Positions 55,367 to 64,000 of a stretch of DNA of 64,000 nt are shown here, one piece after another. This DNA is from an uncultured beta proteobacterium (GTDB lineage Bacteria > Pseudomonadota > Gammaproteobacteria > Burkholderiales > Burkholderiaceae_C), in assembly GCA_903830985.1 (NCBI GenBank), contig CAIKVZ010000240.1, positions 24,619 through 88,618 of the forward strand, in the 5' to 3' direction. Position 1 is the first letter of the stretch. Each line of letters begins with the position of its first letter. Below the pieces are notes generated by a model, which was given only the letters and a program-made list of their open reading frames with translations, had not been told where the DNA came from and did not search any database. The translations under genes and the position numbers were made by a program.

Positions 55367-57664
55367 ATGGCGGCACGGCTGATCCGCGTCACCGGCATCG
55401 TCCAGGGCGTGGGGTTTCGGCCCTTCGTCTGGCGCCTGGCCCAGACGCTGCAGTTGGCCGGCTGGGTGCGCAATGACGCGCTGGGCGTGGAGATCTTCGC
55501 CCAGGGCGCGGCACCCGCCTTGGTGGAATTGCTGGCGCGGCTGCGCAGCGAAGCACCAGTCCTGTCCCAGGTGGAACAGGTCACAGCCCAAGACGCCGAG
55601 CCTGAAGCCTGCACGGCCTTCACCATCCGCGACAGCCGGCCAGGCCAGGCCATGACCGCCATCGGCCCCGACGTCGGTACCTGCCCCGACTGCCTGGGCG
55701 AGTTGTTCGATCCCCTGAACCGGCGCTCGCGTCACGCCTTCATCACCTGCACGCATTGTGGGCCGCGCTTCACAGTGACGCGCTCGCTGCCCTACGACCG
55801 CCCGCAGACCAGCCTGGCGCCGTTCCCCCTGTGCCCGAGTTGCGAGCGCGAATACACCGACCCCTCAGACCGGCGCTTTCACGCCGAAACCACTTGTTGT
55901 CCGGCCTGTGGCCCAAGGCTGTCGCTGGTCGACGCGCAAGGGCAGATGCTCGCTGGAGATCCCATCGCAGCGACCCTGGCTCTGCTGCAATCCGGATCCA
56001 TCGTCGCCATCAAGGGCCTGGGCGGTTTTCATCTGGCCTGCGACGCGCGCAACGGGCAGGCGTTGGCGCGCCTGCGGCGGCGCAAGAATCGCGAAGCCAA
56101 GCCCTTTGCACTGATGCTGGCCAACGTGGCGAGCCTGCTGCCGCTGCTGCGGGTCAGCGCGACCGAGCAGGCCCTGCTGGAGGGCCGCGAGCGCCCCATC
56201 GTGCTGCTGCGCACGCGGTCAGGCGCTGACGCCGATTTCCCGGGTGTGGCGCCCGGCCTGTTCGACCTGGGCGTGATGTTGGCGTGCACGCCGATCCAGC
56301 ACCTGCTGTTCCATGAAGCGGCAGGGCGTCCCGCCGGGACCGACTGGCTGGTCGTGGCGCAGACTCTGGCCTTGGTGATGACCAGCGCGAATCCGGGCGG
56401 TGAGCCCATCGTGCGCGACGGTACTGAGGCGCGCACGCGATTGGCGGGCATTGCCGAGGCTTTCCTGGACCATGACCGTGCCATCGTGGCGCGCTGCGAC
56501 GATTCCGTGCTGCGCGCGCAGGGCAAGGGCTTTCACTTCATACGCCGCAGCCGCGGCTACGCCCCGGTGGCCATGGCACTGCCCATGGCAGGCCCCAGCG
56601 TGCTGGCCTTTGGCGCGCACCTGAAGAATTCGGTCTGCGTGACGCGTCGCGACCAGGCCTTCCTCTCGCCCTTTGTCGGCGACCTGGACAACGCCGCGAC
56701 CTGCGATTTTCTGGACGAGACCGTGCAGCGCATGCTGACTCTGCTCGACGTCGCGCCCGAGGTCGTGGCACATGACCTGCATCCGGACGACTACAGCACG
56801 CGCGCCGCAGTGGAGTTCGCGCAGCGCCATGGTCTGCCCATGGTGGCGGTGCAGCACCACCACGCGCACATCGCCGCCGTTTGCGCGGAACACGGCCACG
56901 CGGGACCGGTGCTGGGCCTGGCGCTGGACGGCGTGGGGCTGGGGTCGGACGGCCAGGCCTGGGGCGGCGAATTGCTGCACGTGATGGGCGCGCGTTGCGA
57001 ACGTCTGGGCCATCTGCGACCGCTGGCCCTGCCCGGTGGCGACCGCGCGGCGCGCGAACCCTGGCGCATGGCCGCGGCCGTGCTGCGTGAGGTGGGTCGT
57101 GGCGCAGAAATAGAAAAGCGCTTTGGGCAAGAGGGCCGCACCATCGCCAGCATGCTGGCGAAAAACCTCCACTGCCCGCGCAGCTCCAGCCTGGGCCGGG
57201 TTTTTGACGCCGCCGCCGGCCTGTTGGGGCTTTGCAGCCACATGCAGTACGAGGCCCAGGCCGCTATGCTGCTGGAGCAGGCGGCAAGCCGGCACATCGA
57301 CCTTCATGGCTGGCCCGAGCCCTTGGCGCAGGGCTGGGTCATCGATGGCCAGAACTGTCTGGACCTGCTGACCCTGCTCGCTTCGCTGGACGGTGCGCCC
57401 GATGTCGATCGGGCCGCCGCCGTGTTCCACGCCACGCTGGCGGCCGCCTTGAGCGACTGGGTGAATCAGGCTGCCGTGGCAACGGGGGTGAAAACCCTTA
57501 GCTGGGGGGGCGGGTGCTTCCTCAACTCCCTGCTATCGTCAGGCTTGCAGTTAAATTTGGAACAGTGCGGTCTCAAGCTGCTGCGCCCCGTGCGCAGTCC
57601 GCCCGGCGACGGCGCCATTGCCCTGGGTCAGGCCTGGGTCGCCATGAATCAACAGGAACCATGA
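55367..57664 (+). CDS. hypF: HypF: carbamoyltransferase for hydrogenase cyanide ligands
   Basis: The 765-aa protein has an acylphosphatase domain (RLIRVTGIVQGVGFRPFVWR), two zinc fingers (CPDC, CTHC and CPSC, CCPAC), a YrdC-like domain and a Kae1-like C-terminal half (HHHAHIAAVCAEHG). It transfers carbamoyl from carbamoyl phosphate to HypE. ATG 55367 is eight bases after hypB; no stronger start exists. Confidence 0.94.
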   Translation: MAARLIRVTGIVQGVGFRPFVWRLAQTLQLAGWVRNDALGVEIFAQGAAPALVELLARLRSEAPVLSQVEQVTAQDAEPEACTAFTIRDSRPGQAMTAIGPDVGTCPDCLGELFDPLNRRSRHAFITCTHCGPRFTVTRSLPYDRPQTSLAPFPLCPSCEREYTDPSDRRFHAETTCCPACGPRLSLVDAQGQMLAGDPIAATLALLQSGSIVAIKGLGGFHLACDARNGQALARLRRRKNREAKPFALMLANVASLLPLLRVSATEQALLEGRERPIVLLRTRSGADADFPGVAPGLFDLGVMLACTPIQHLLFHEAAGRPAGTDWLVVAQTLALVMTSANPGGEPIVRDGTEARTRLAGIAEAFLDHDRAIVARCDDSVLRAQGKGFHFIRRSRGYAPVAMALPMAGPSVLAFGAHLKNSVCVTRRDQAFLSPFVGDLDNAATCDFLDETVQRMLTLLDVAPEVVAHDLHPDDYSTRAAVEFAQRHGLPMVAVQHHHAHIAAVCAEHGHAGPVLGLALDGVGLGSDGQAWGGELLHVMGARCERLGHLRPLALPGGDRAAREPWRMAAAVLREVGRGAEIEKRFGQEGRTIASMLAKNLHCPRSSSLGRVFDAAAGLLGLCSHMQYEAQAAMLLEQAASRHIDLHGWPEPLAQGWVIDGQNCLDLLTLLASLDGAPDVDRAAAVFHATLAAALSDWVNQAAVATGVKTLSWGGGCFLNSLLSSGLQLNLEQCGLKLLRPVRSPPGDGAIALGQAWVAMNQQEP

Positions 57665-57665
57665 C

Positions 57666-57908
57666 ATGTGCCTAGCACTCCCGGTCAAAGTGGTGGAAAT
57701 CGGCATCGGCCCCACGGGCGACGGCGCCATCGTCGATCTGGGCGGCGTGAAGAAGGAAATTTCGCTGGCCCTGCTCGACGGTGTTCAAGTGGGCGACTAC
57801 GTGATCCTGCACGTCGGCTATGCACTGTCCCGGCTCGACCCCGAAGAGGCCGCCAAAACCCTGGCGCTGTTCGCCCAGATGCAGGACGCGGAATCCGCTG
57901 CGCTGTGA
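57666..57908 (+). CDS. hypC: HypC: hydrogenase maturation chaperone (second copy)
   Basis: The 80-aa protein starts MCLALPVKVVEIGI, with Cys2 the iron ligand. It carries the Fe(CN)2CO unit from HypD to the large subunit. It begins one base after the hypF stop and overlaps hypD by GTGA. It differs clearly from the first copy at 52808. Confidence 0.92.
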   Translation: MCLALPVKVVEIGIGPTGDGAIVDLGGVKKEISLALLDGVQVGDYVILHVGYALSRLDPEEAAKTLALFAQMQDAESAAL

Positions 57909-59032
57909 AATACATAGCCGAATACCGTGACGGCGAGCTCGCCAAGACCCTCGCGGAGAAGATCGCCGCAGCCGTTGCCCCCGCCAGAAACTACAGCTTC
58001 ATGGAGTTTTGTGGTGGCCATACGCACGCCATCTCGCGCTATGGCCTGAGCGATCTGCTGCCCGCCAATGTGCGCATGGTGCACGGCCCGGGCTGCCCGG
58101 TGTGCGTGCTGCCCATCGGTCGCGTCGACCTGGCGATCCAACTGGCGCTGCATCAGAACGTGATCCTGTGCACCTACGGTGACACGCTGCGCGTGCCGGC
58201 GTCAGAGGGCTTGTCGCTGCTCAAGGCCAAGGCGCGTGGCGGCGACATCCGCATGGTGTATTCCACGCTGGACGCGCTGCAGATCGCGCGTGACAACCCG
58301 CAGCGCGAAGTGGTGTTCTTTGCCATCGGTTTCGAGACCACGACGCCGCCCACGGCGCTGGCGATTCAGCAGGCGCAGCGGGAAGGTCTGGGCAACTTCA
58401 GTGTGCTGTGCTGCCATGTGCTCACGCCGGCGGCCATCAGCCAGATCCTGGAGTCGCCCGAAGTGCGTCAATGGGGCACGGTGGCGATCGACGGTTTCAT
58501 CGGTCCGGCCCACGTGTCCACGGTGATCGGCAGCCGGCCCTATGAGTTCTTTGCCCAGGAGTACCGCAAACCTGTGGTGATCGCCGGTTTCGAGCCGCTG
58601 GACGTGATGCAGGCCGTGCTGATGCTGGTGCAGCAGGTGAACGAGGGCCGTTGTGAGGTGGAGAACGAGTTCTCGCGCGCCGTCACGCGTGACGGCAACC
58701 TCAAAGCGCAGGACCGCGTGGCCGAGGTGTTCGAGCTGCGCCACGAATTCGAGTGGCGCGGCCTGGGCGTAGTGCCTTATTCAGCGTTGAAGATCCGCCA
58801 GGCCTATGGCGCCTTCGACGCCGAGCGGCGCTTCGAACTGCTGTACCGCTCGGTGCCCGACAACAAGGCCTGCGAGTGCGGCGCCATTCTGCGCGGCGTG
58901 AAACGTCCTCAGGACTGCAAGATTTTCGGCACGGTGTGCACGCCGGAGAACCCCATCGGATCCTGCATGGTGAGCAGCGAGGGCGCCTGCGCCGCGCACT
59001 ACAGCTACGGACGCTACAAGGACATGAACTGA
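57905..59032 (+). CDS. hypD: HypD: iron-sulfur scaffold for Fe(CN)2CO assembly
   Basis: The 375-aa protein has the family motifs FMEFCGGHTHAISRYG, GPGCPVC and the C-terminal Cys-rich GVKRPQDCKIFGTVCTPENP. It starts at GTG 57905 inside the hypC stop and ends overlapping hypE by one base. It forms the core scaffold with HypC where CN and CO are attached. Confidence 0.95.
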   Translation: MKYIAEYRDGELAKTLAEKIAAAVAPARNYSFMEFCGGHTHAISRYGLSDLLPANVRMVHGPGCPVCVLPIGRVDLAIQLALHQNVILCTYGDTLRVPASEGLSLLKAKARGGDIRMVYSTLDALQIARDNPQREVVFFAIGFETTTPPTALAIQQAQREGLGNFSVLCCHVLTPAAISQILESPEVRQWGTVAIDGFIGPAHVSTVIGSRPYEFFAQEYRKPVVIAGFEPLDVMQAVLMLVQQVNEGRCEVENEFSRAVTRDGNLKAQDRVAEVFELRHEFEWRGLGVVPYSALKIRQAYGAFDAERRFELLYRSVPDNKACECGAILRGVKRPQDCKIFGTVCTPENPIGSCMVSSEGACAAHYSYGRYKDMN

Positions 59033-60096
59033 TGGCTGAAGTCAAACGAGGTTATGTGCGTCCGCTGGATCTGAAAAATGGCCGGGTCGATCTGACGCAC
59101 GGCTCGGGCGGGCGCGCCATGGTGCAACTCATCTCTGAACTGTTTGCCAAACACCTGGGCAACGAGTACCTGGGCCAGGGCAACGACGGCGCGGTGCTGC
59201 CCGCGCCCCTGTTGGATGGCAAGCCGGCGCGCCTGGTCATGTCCACCGACTGCCACGTGGTGTCGCCGCTGTTCTTTCCTGGTGGCGACATCGGGTCTTT
59301 GAGCGTGCACGGCACGGTGAACGACGTGGCCATGATGGGTGCCACGCCGCTGTACCTGGCGGCAGGTTTCATCCTGGAAGAGGGTTTCGCCCTGGCCGAT
59401 CTGGCGACCATCGTCGAGTCCATGGCCGCGGCCGCCAAATTGGCCGGCGTGCCGGTGGTGACGGGCGACACCAAGGTGGTGGAGCGCGGCAAGGGCGACG
59501 GCGTCTTCATCACCACCACCGGCGTGGGCGCGCTGCCTGAAGGCCGCGAACTCGGTGGAAGTCGAGCCCGGCCCGGTGATGCGGTGCTGGTCTCTGGCTC
59601 CATGGGCGACCATGGCGTGGCCATCATGAGCCAGCGCGAGAACCTGAATTTCGACGCGCCCATCGTTTCCGACAGCGCGGCCCTGCATGGGCTGATCGCC
59701 GCCATGCTGGCCACGGGCGCCGACATCCGCTGCCTGAGGGATCCCACGCGCGGCGGATTGGCAGCGACGCTCAACGAGATCGCGCTTCAGTCCGGCGTGG
59801 GCATGATGCTGCAGGAAAAGGCCATCCCCGTGAAGCCTGTTGTCGCCGCAGCCTGCGAACTGCTGGGGCTGGACCCGCTGAATGTGGCCAACGAAGGCAA
59901 GCTCATCGCCATCTGCGCCAGCGCCGACGCGCCACGCCTGCTGGCCGCCATGCGTGCCCATCCTTTGGGGGTGGATGCTTCGCACATAGGGGAAGTCATT
60001 GCCGACACGCACCACTTCGTGCAGCTCACCACCGCCTTTGGCGGCAGGCGCATCGTCGACTGGCTGGCCGGCGACCAGTTGCCGCGCATCTGCTGA
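59032..60096 (+). CDS. hypE: HypE: thiocarboxamide-dehydrating enzyme
   Basis: The 354-aa protein has the PurM-like ATP-binding fold (LTHGSGGRAMVQLI; STDCHVVSPLFFPGGDIG) and ends PRIC, the C-terminal Cys that carries the carbamoyl group and is dehydrated to thiocyanate. Its ATG overlaps the hypD stop by one base. Confidence 0.95.
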   Translation: MAEVKRGYVRPLDLKNGRVDLTHGSGGRAMVQLISELFAKHLGNEYLGQGNDGAVLPAPLLDGKPARLVMSTDCHVVSPLFFPGGDIGSLSVHGTVNDVAMMGATPLYLAAGFILEEGFALADLATIVESMAAAAKLAGVPVVTGDTKVVERGKGDGVFITTTGVGALPEGRELGGSRARPGDAVLVSGSMGDHGVAIMSQRENLNFDAPIVSDSAALHGLIAAMLATGADIRCLRDPTRGGLAATLNEIALQSGVGMMLQEKAIPVKPVVAAACELLGLDPLNVANEGKLIAICASADAPRLLAAMRAHPLGVDASHIGEVIADTHHFVQLTTAFGGRRIVDWLAGDQLPRIC

Positions 60097-60098
60097 AC

Positions 60099-61829
60099 AT
60101 GCGCATCCTGCTGCTCACCCATGCCTTCAACAGCCTGTGCCAGCGCCTGGCGGCGCAGTTGCAGCAGCACGGACACGAAACCTCGATCGAGTTCGACATC
60201 GCCGACAGCGTGACCGAGGAGGCGGTGGCTCTGTTTCGCCCCGAACTGATCGTGGCACCTTATCTGCGCCGTGCCATTCCTGAGTCGATCTGGTCGCACC
60301 ATGTGTGCCTGATCGTGCACCCCGGCATCGTCGGCGACCGGGGACCCTCGGCGCTGGACTGGGCGATCCAGGATGGGGAGGCGCAATGGGGCGTCACGGT
60401 GCTGCAGGCCGAGGGTGAAATGGACGCCGGGCCGGTCTGGGCCAGCGCGGTCTTTCCCTTGCGCGCCGCGAAGAAGTCCAGCGTGTATCGCCAGGAAGTG
60501 ACGCAGGCGGCAAGCCAGGCGGTGCTGCTGGCCGTGGAACGTTTCTCGTCCGGCCGCTACTTGCCGCGGCCGCTGGCGGACATGGCCGACGCACGCGGAC
60601 GGCTGCGCCCGCTCATGAAGCAGACCGACCGCGGCCTGGATTGGGCACGCGACGACACGGCCACGGTGTTGCGCAAAATGAATGCTGCCGATGGCTTCCC
60701 GGGCCTGGGCGACACCCTGTTTGGCCAGCCCTGCCAACTGTTCGACGCCTGGCCCGAAGCGATCCTGCGCGGAGTCCCGGGCGAGGTGATCGCGCGGCGT
60801 GAGGGTGCGCTGCTGCGTGCCACCCGCGACGGCGCGGTCTGGATCGGCCACGTCAAGCGGCCGGACGGTATCAAACTGCCCGCCGCCATGGCCTTTGCGC
60901 AAGAGGCCGCGGCGCTTCCTGAAGCGCCGCTGGACGGTTGGTGGCGCGCCGATGTCGCCACCTGGCAGGACATCGCCTACGAGGAGTGCGACGGCGTGGG
61001 TTATCTGCATTTCGAGTTCTACAACGGCGCCATGTCGACGGCGCAGTGCCAGCGCCTGCGCACCGCCCTGGTCTGGGCGAAACAGCGTTCGATCCAGGTA
61101 CTGGTGCTCATGGGCGGGCGGGACTTCTGGTCCAACGGCATCCACCTCAACGTGATCGAAGCGGCGAGCCTGGACGGGACTTCGGCGGCCGACGAGTCCT
61201 GGGTCAACATCAACGCCATGAACGATCTGGCGCTAGAGCTGATCCACTCACCCAAACAACTCACGGTGGCGGCCTTGTGCGGCAACGCCGGCGCGGGAGG
61301 CTGTTTTCTGGCGCGTGCCGCCGATCAGGTCTGGCTGCGCGATTCCGTGCTGCTCAATCCGCATTACAAAACCATGGGCAACCTGTACGGCTCCGAGTAC
61401 TGGACCTATTCGCTGCCGCGCCGCGTCGGAGAGGATGCTGCCCGCGCCATCATGCGCGAGCGCCTGCCCATGACGGCGCAGGGCGCCCTGGCGTCGGGTT
61501 TCAGTGACGCGATCCTGGGTGGCGAAGTGGACAGCTTCCGTACCCTGGTGGCGCAGCGTGCTTCGGCCCTGGCCGCCAGTGCCGAACTCGGCGCTATGCT
61601 CGGTGCCAAACGCGAGGTGCGTGCGAGAGACGAAGCGCTCAAGCCGCTGGCCGCTTACCGCGAGGAGGAGCTGACGCAGATGCGGCGCAACTTCTATGGC
61701 TTCGACCCGAGCTACCACATTGCGCGCCATCACTTCGTGCGCAAGTCACTGGCCTCGTGGACCCCGCGTCATCTGGCGCGGCACCGTGAACCGGGCTGGC
61801 TCGTCCCGCCGTTGGGAGAGGCGTCATGA
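60099..61829 (+). CDS. hypX: HypX/HoxX: CO-ligand-forming protein for aerobic hydrogenase maturation
   Basis: The 576-aa protein is a fusion: an N-terminal formyltransferase-like domain (HPGIVGDRGPSALDW) and a C-terminal crotonase-like domain (about residues 290-500). HypX makes the CO ligand from one-carbon donor under oxic conditions, and is found in aerobic H2 oxidisers. It starts two bases after hypE and overlaps hoxA by ATGA. Confidence 0.93.
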   Translation: MRILLLTHAFNSLCQRLAAQLQQHGHETSIEFDIADSVTEEAVALFRPELIVAPYLRRAIPESIWSHHVCLIVHPGIVGDRGPSALDWAIQDGEAQWGVTVLQAEGEMDAGPVWASAVFPLRAAKKSSVYRQEVTQAASQAVLLAVERFSSGRYLPRPLADMADARGRLRPLMKQTDRGLDWARDDTATVLRKMNAADGFPGLGDTLFGQPCQLFDAWPEAILRGVPGEVIARREGALLRATRDGAVWIGHVKRPDGIKLPAAMAFAQEAAALPEAPLDGWWRADVATWQDIAYEECDGVGYLHFEFYNGAMSTAQCQRLRTALVWAKQRSIQVLVLMGGRDFWSNGIHLNVIEAASLDGTSAADESWVNINAMNDLALELIHSPKQLTVAALCGNAGAGGCFLARAADQVWLRDSVLLNPHYKTMGNLYGSEYWTYSLPRRVGEDAARAIMRERLPMTAQGALASGFSDAILGGEVDSFRTLVAQRASALAASAELGAMLGAKREVRARDEALKPLAAYREEELTQMRRNFYGFDPSYHIARHHFVRKSLASWTPRHLARHREPGWLVPPLGEAS

Positions 61830-63265
61830 CCTACAGGGCACTGTCCGTGCTGGTGGTGGACGACGAACAGCGTTCGCTGGAAACGCTCAGGCGCACCCTG
61901 GAGGACCACTTCACGGTCTTCACCGCGCTTTCGGCGCAGGAAGCCGTGGCCGTGATGGAGAGTGAAGCGGTGCACATCGTGCTCTCGGACCAGCGTATGC
62001 CGGGCACCTCGGGCGTCGAGTTCCTGCGCGGCGTGCGTGCCCAGTGGCCCGACACGGTGCGCCTCATCCTCTCGGGCCATACCGAAGCCCAGGACATCAT
62101 TGCCGGCGTGAATGAAGCCGGCATCTGGCAGTACCTGCTCAAGCCCTGGCATCCGGACCAGTTGCTGCTGACGCTGCAAAGCGCGGCCCAACTGTGGCGC
62201 TTGCAGCAGGAGAACCAGCGCCTCACGCTGGAGTTGCGCGCCAGTCCGGAAAACCTGGCGCTGCGCGTCGACAACCTGCGCCTGCGCGCCAGGGCAAGGG
62301 CCGGTTTTGATCGCCTTACGCGCGCGGCCGACAGTCCGCTGAACGAGGTATGCGCCCTGGCAGAAAGAATTTCCGGCCATGACCTGTCGGTGCTGATCAC
62401 GGGCGAATCGGGAACCGGCAAGGAGTTGCTGGCGCGCGGCATCCACTACGCCAGCGCGCGCGCGGAGCAGCCCTTTGTCGTGGAAAACTGCGGGGCCATG
62501 CCCGATGCCCTGCTCGAGAGCGAACTTTTCGGGCACAAGCGCGGTGCTTTCACCGGCGCGGTCGAATCGCGCATCGGCCTGTTCCAGCAGGCCGATGGAG
62601 GCACGCTTTTTCTCGACGAGATCGGCGAGACTTCGCCGGCGTTTCAGGTCAAGCTGCTGCGCGCCCTGCAGGAGGGCGAGATCCGCCCGGTGGGCAGCCC
62701 GCGCCCGGTGGCGGTGGACGTGCGTCTCATCGTGGCCACGAACCGCAACCTGGAAGCCGATGTGGCCAGCGGGCGTTTTCGCGAAGACCTGTACTACCGC
62801 GTCGCCGGCATTACCCTGTATTTGCCGGCGCTGCGCGAGCGTCCCCAGGACATCGCCCCCATCGTCGCGCAATTGCTCAAGACCTCGGCGCTGAGCGGGC
62901 GTTCGATGTCGGACGAAGCGCTGAGCTGCCTGCTGCGCCATGGCTGGCCGGGCAATGTGCGCGAACTGCAAAACGAGGTGCGGCGTGCGCTGGCACTGGG
63001 CGACGGACCGGTGCTGGGCGCAGACCTGCTGTCGCCGCGTCTGCGTTCGGCCGAGCCCCCGTTGCTGCTGGCAGCCCCGGCGGGCGAAACGTCGGGACTG
63101 CTCAAACACCAGTTGGAGCGCGTGGAAGCACAGCTTATCCGCGACGCCATGGCGCGCCACAAGGGCAACAAGACCCATGTGGCGGATGAGCTCGGTCTGA
63201 CCCGTGTCGGTCTGCGCATGAAGCTCATGCGCCTGGGTTTGGTCAGCGACCTGACGCCTTTTTAA
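61826..63265 (+). CDS. hoxA: HoxA: NtrC-family sigma-54-dependent hydrogenase activator
   Basis: The 479-aa protein has a receiver domain (Asp55 in LSDQRMPG), a AAA+ domain with [19 protein letters not shown] and a Fis-type HTH ([20 protein letters not shown]). GAFTGA contacts sigma-54, so it should drive the -24/-12 promoter at 47034. It overlaps the hoxJ stop by four bases in a convergent arrangement. Confidence 0.93.
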   Translation: MTYRALSVLVVDDEQRSLETLRRTLEDHFTVFTALSAQEAVAVMESEAVHIVLSDQRMPGTSGVEFLRGVRAQWPDTVRLILSGHTEAQDIIAGVNEAGIWQYLLKPWHPDQLLLTLQSAAQLWRLQQENQRLTLELRASPENLALRVDNLRLRARARAGFDRLTRAADSPLNEVCALAERISGHDLSVLITGESGTGKELLARGIHYASARAEQPFVVENCGAMPDALLESELFGHKRGAFTGAVESRIGLFQQADGGTLFLDEIGETSPAFQVKLLRALQEGEIRPVGSPRPVAVDVRLIVATNRNLEADVASGRFREDLYYRVAGITLYLPALRERPQDIAPIVAQLLKTSALSGRSMSDEALSCLLRHGWPGNVRELQNEVRRALALGDGPVLGADLLSPRLRSAEPPLLLAAPAGETSGLLKHQLERVEAQLIRDAMARHKGNKTHVADELGLTRVGLRMKLMRLGLVSDLTPF

Positions 63266-64000
63266 ATCCCGGTTGCGGCGGCACGGGGCAAGGGCAGGCG
63301 CAGCGTGAACAGCGCGCCGCCTTGCGGCAGATTTTCGGCGGCGAGTTGCCCGCCATGCTGCTCCACCAGTCCATAGCTGATGGACAGGCCCAGTCCCGTT
63401 CCTTTGCCCACGCTCTTGGTGGTGAAAAACGGATCGAAGATGCGCGACAGATGGGCGTCTGAAATCCCTGGGCCGTTGTCGGCAAAGCGCAGCAGCACCT
63501 GTTCGACTTCAACGCGCAGGCCGATGTCCAGGCGTGGGATTTTTTCCGGATTCATGCTCGCCGCGTCGTAGGCGTTCTGGATCAAGTTCATCATCACCTG
63601 CAGCAGCTGGCCGGCGTTGCCCATGACCAGGCAGTCCTGGCCGCGCGTCCAGCGGATGTCAAAGCCCGGCGCCGTGCCTTTTTGCACCCAGAGGATGGCG
63701 CGCTCCACCACCGCGTTGAGTTCCAGCAGCGTGACCTCTTCATGCGCTGCCGTGGAAAAACGCTTCAGGCCGTTCACGATGTCGGTGGTGCGCTGCGCGC
63801 CTTCGAGCGTGCCCTCCATCAGTGACGGCAGGTCCTGCACCAGGCGGTCGATGCGCAGCTCGGCGCGCAGTGCCTGCAACTCGGGCGGCAGCTCCAGCGC
63901 GTGCACCGCTTCCAGGTAGCGGCCCAGGCGCGTGCCGTAGCGTTGCAGCACATGGACATTGCCCAGGACAAAGCTGATGGGGTTGTTCAGCTCGTGCGCC
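63262..64000 (-). CDS. hoxJ: HoxJ-like histidine kinase (partial, N-terminal part outside window)
   Basis: The frame runs from the window edge to 63262 and is open at its 5' end. Near the edge is the phosphoacceptor H-box [14 protein letters not shown], then the N-box [10 protein letters not shown] and G-boxes ADNGPGIS and [11 protein letters not shown]. In other bacteria HoxJ phosphorylates HoxA in response to the regulatory hydrogenase HoxBC; no hoxBC gene is in the window. Confidence 0.85.
   Translation of the reverse strand, partial: AHELNNPISFVLGNVHVLQRYGTRLGRYLEAVHALELPPELQALRAELRIDRLVQDLPSLMEGTLEGAQRTTDIVNGLKRFSTAAHEEVTLLELNAVVERAILWVQKGTAPGFDIRWTRGQDCLVMGNAGQLLQVMMNLIQNAYDAASMNPEKIPRLDIGLRVEVEQVLLRFADNGPGISDAHLSRIFDPFFTTKSVGKGTGLGLSISYGLVEQHGGQLAAENLPQGGALFTLRLPLPRAAATGI

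Overview
The window is high-GC DNA with tightly packed, mostly leader-less genes, many overlapping as ATGA/GTGA. The gene families (Bug/TctC binding protein, 3-hydroxybutyrate oligomer hydrolase, ProQ/FinO, ribF-ileS-lspA, HNH protein, Hyb-type hydrogenase with HypX and HoxA/HoxJ) and two intergenic repeats point to a betaproteobacterium of the Burkholderiales, most likely Comamonadaceae (Rhodoferax/Acidovorax/Hydrogenophaga-like). The physiology suggested is a facultative H2 oxidiser that makes and recycles polyhydroxybutyrate. This placement is inference from gene content; no rRNA or tRNA gene was found.

Region 1 (1-9.4 kb) holds the tail of a Fis-type (probably sigma-54-dependent) activator and a well-matched -24/-12 promoter. 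These precede a complete branched-chain-amino-acid-type ABC transporter (binding protein, two ATPases, two permeases), then a D-3-hydroxybutyrate oligomer hydrolase and an alpha/beta hydrolase. An aldo/keto reductase converges on them. Together this reads as an inducible system for breaking down and importing 3-hydroxybutyrate or a related acid.

Region 2 (9.5-23.3 kb) is mixed housekeeping: ProQ-like RNA chaperone, two-domain PPK2 polyphosphate:AMP phosphotransferase, an RND efflux pair, a secreted hydrolase, a GDT1-type cation exporter, a DUF1345 protein, a 54-aa membrane protein, a CDF metal exporter, a sensor kinase with a degenerate ATPase domain, an SPFH/slipin remnant, quinone oxidoreductase and lspA.

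Region 3 (23.5-33.3 kb) is a 6-kb block on the opposite strand (RND efflux pair, orphan binding protein, Phd/VapC-type toxin-antitoxin) that separates lspA from ileS and ribF, genes that are normally adjacent.

Region 4 (33.5-45.9 kb) has HNH, HemG-like flavodoxin, UPF0149/SEC-C and Bug genes. It then has a seven-gene minus-strand operon (43.08 to 36.49 kb): ThiF-type E1 adenylyltransferase, nitroreductase-like protein, two tandem FeeM-type N-acyltransferases, a GT1 glycosyltransferase and two SAM methyltransferases. I read this as a biosynthetic locus for a modified N-acylated small molecule and the best candidate for an undescribed system. It is followed by a flavin reductase, an NAD-binding sugar-epimerase-like protein and an orphan Rieske protein.

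Region 5 (45.9-64 kb) is a complete uptake [NiFe]-hydrogenase locus: a NiCoT nickel permease, a second exact-spacing sigma-54 promoter, hybOABC, a strong intrinsic terminator, then hybD, a HypC/HybG paralogue, hybE, a hemerythrin, hypA, hypB, hypF, hypC, hypD, hypE, hypX and the activator hoxA, with the histidine kinase hoxJ convergent and cut by the window edge. The small subunit has the standard (oxygen-sensitive type) proximal-cluster ligands, yet the locus carries HypX and hemerythrin, which suggest work in the presence of oxygen.
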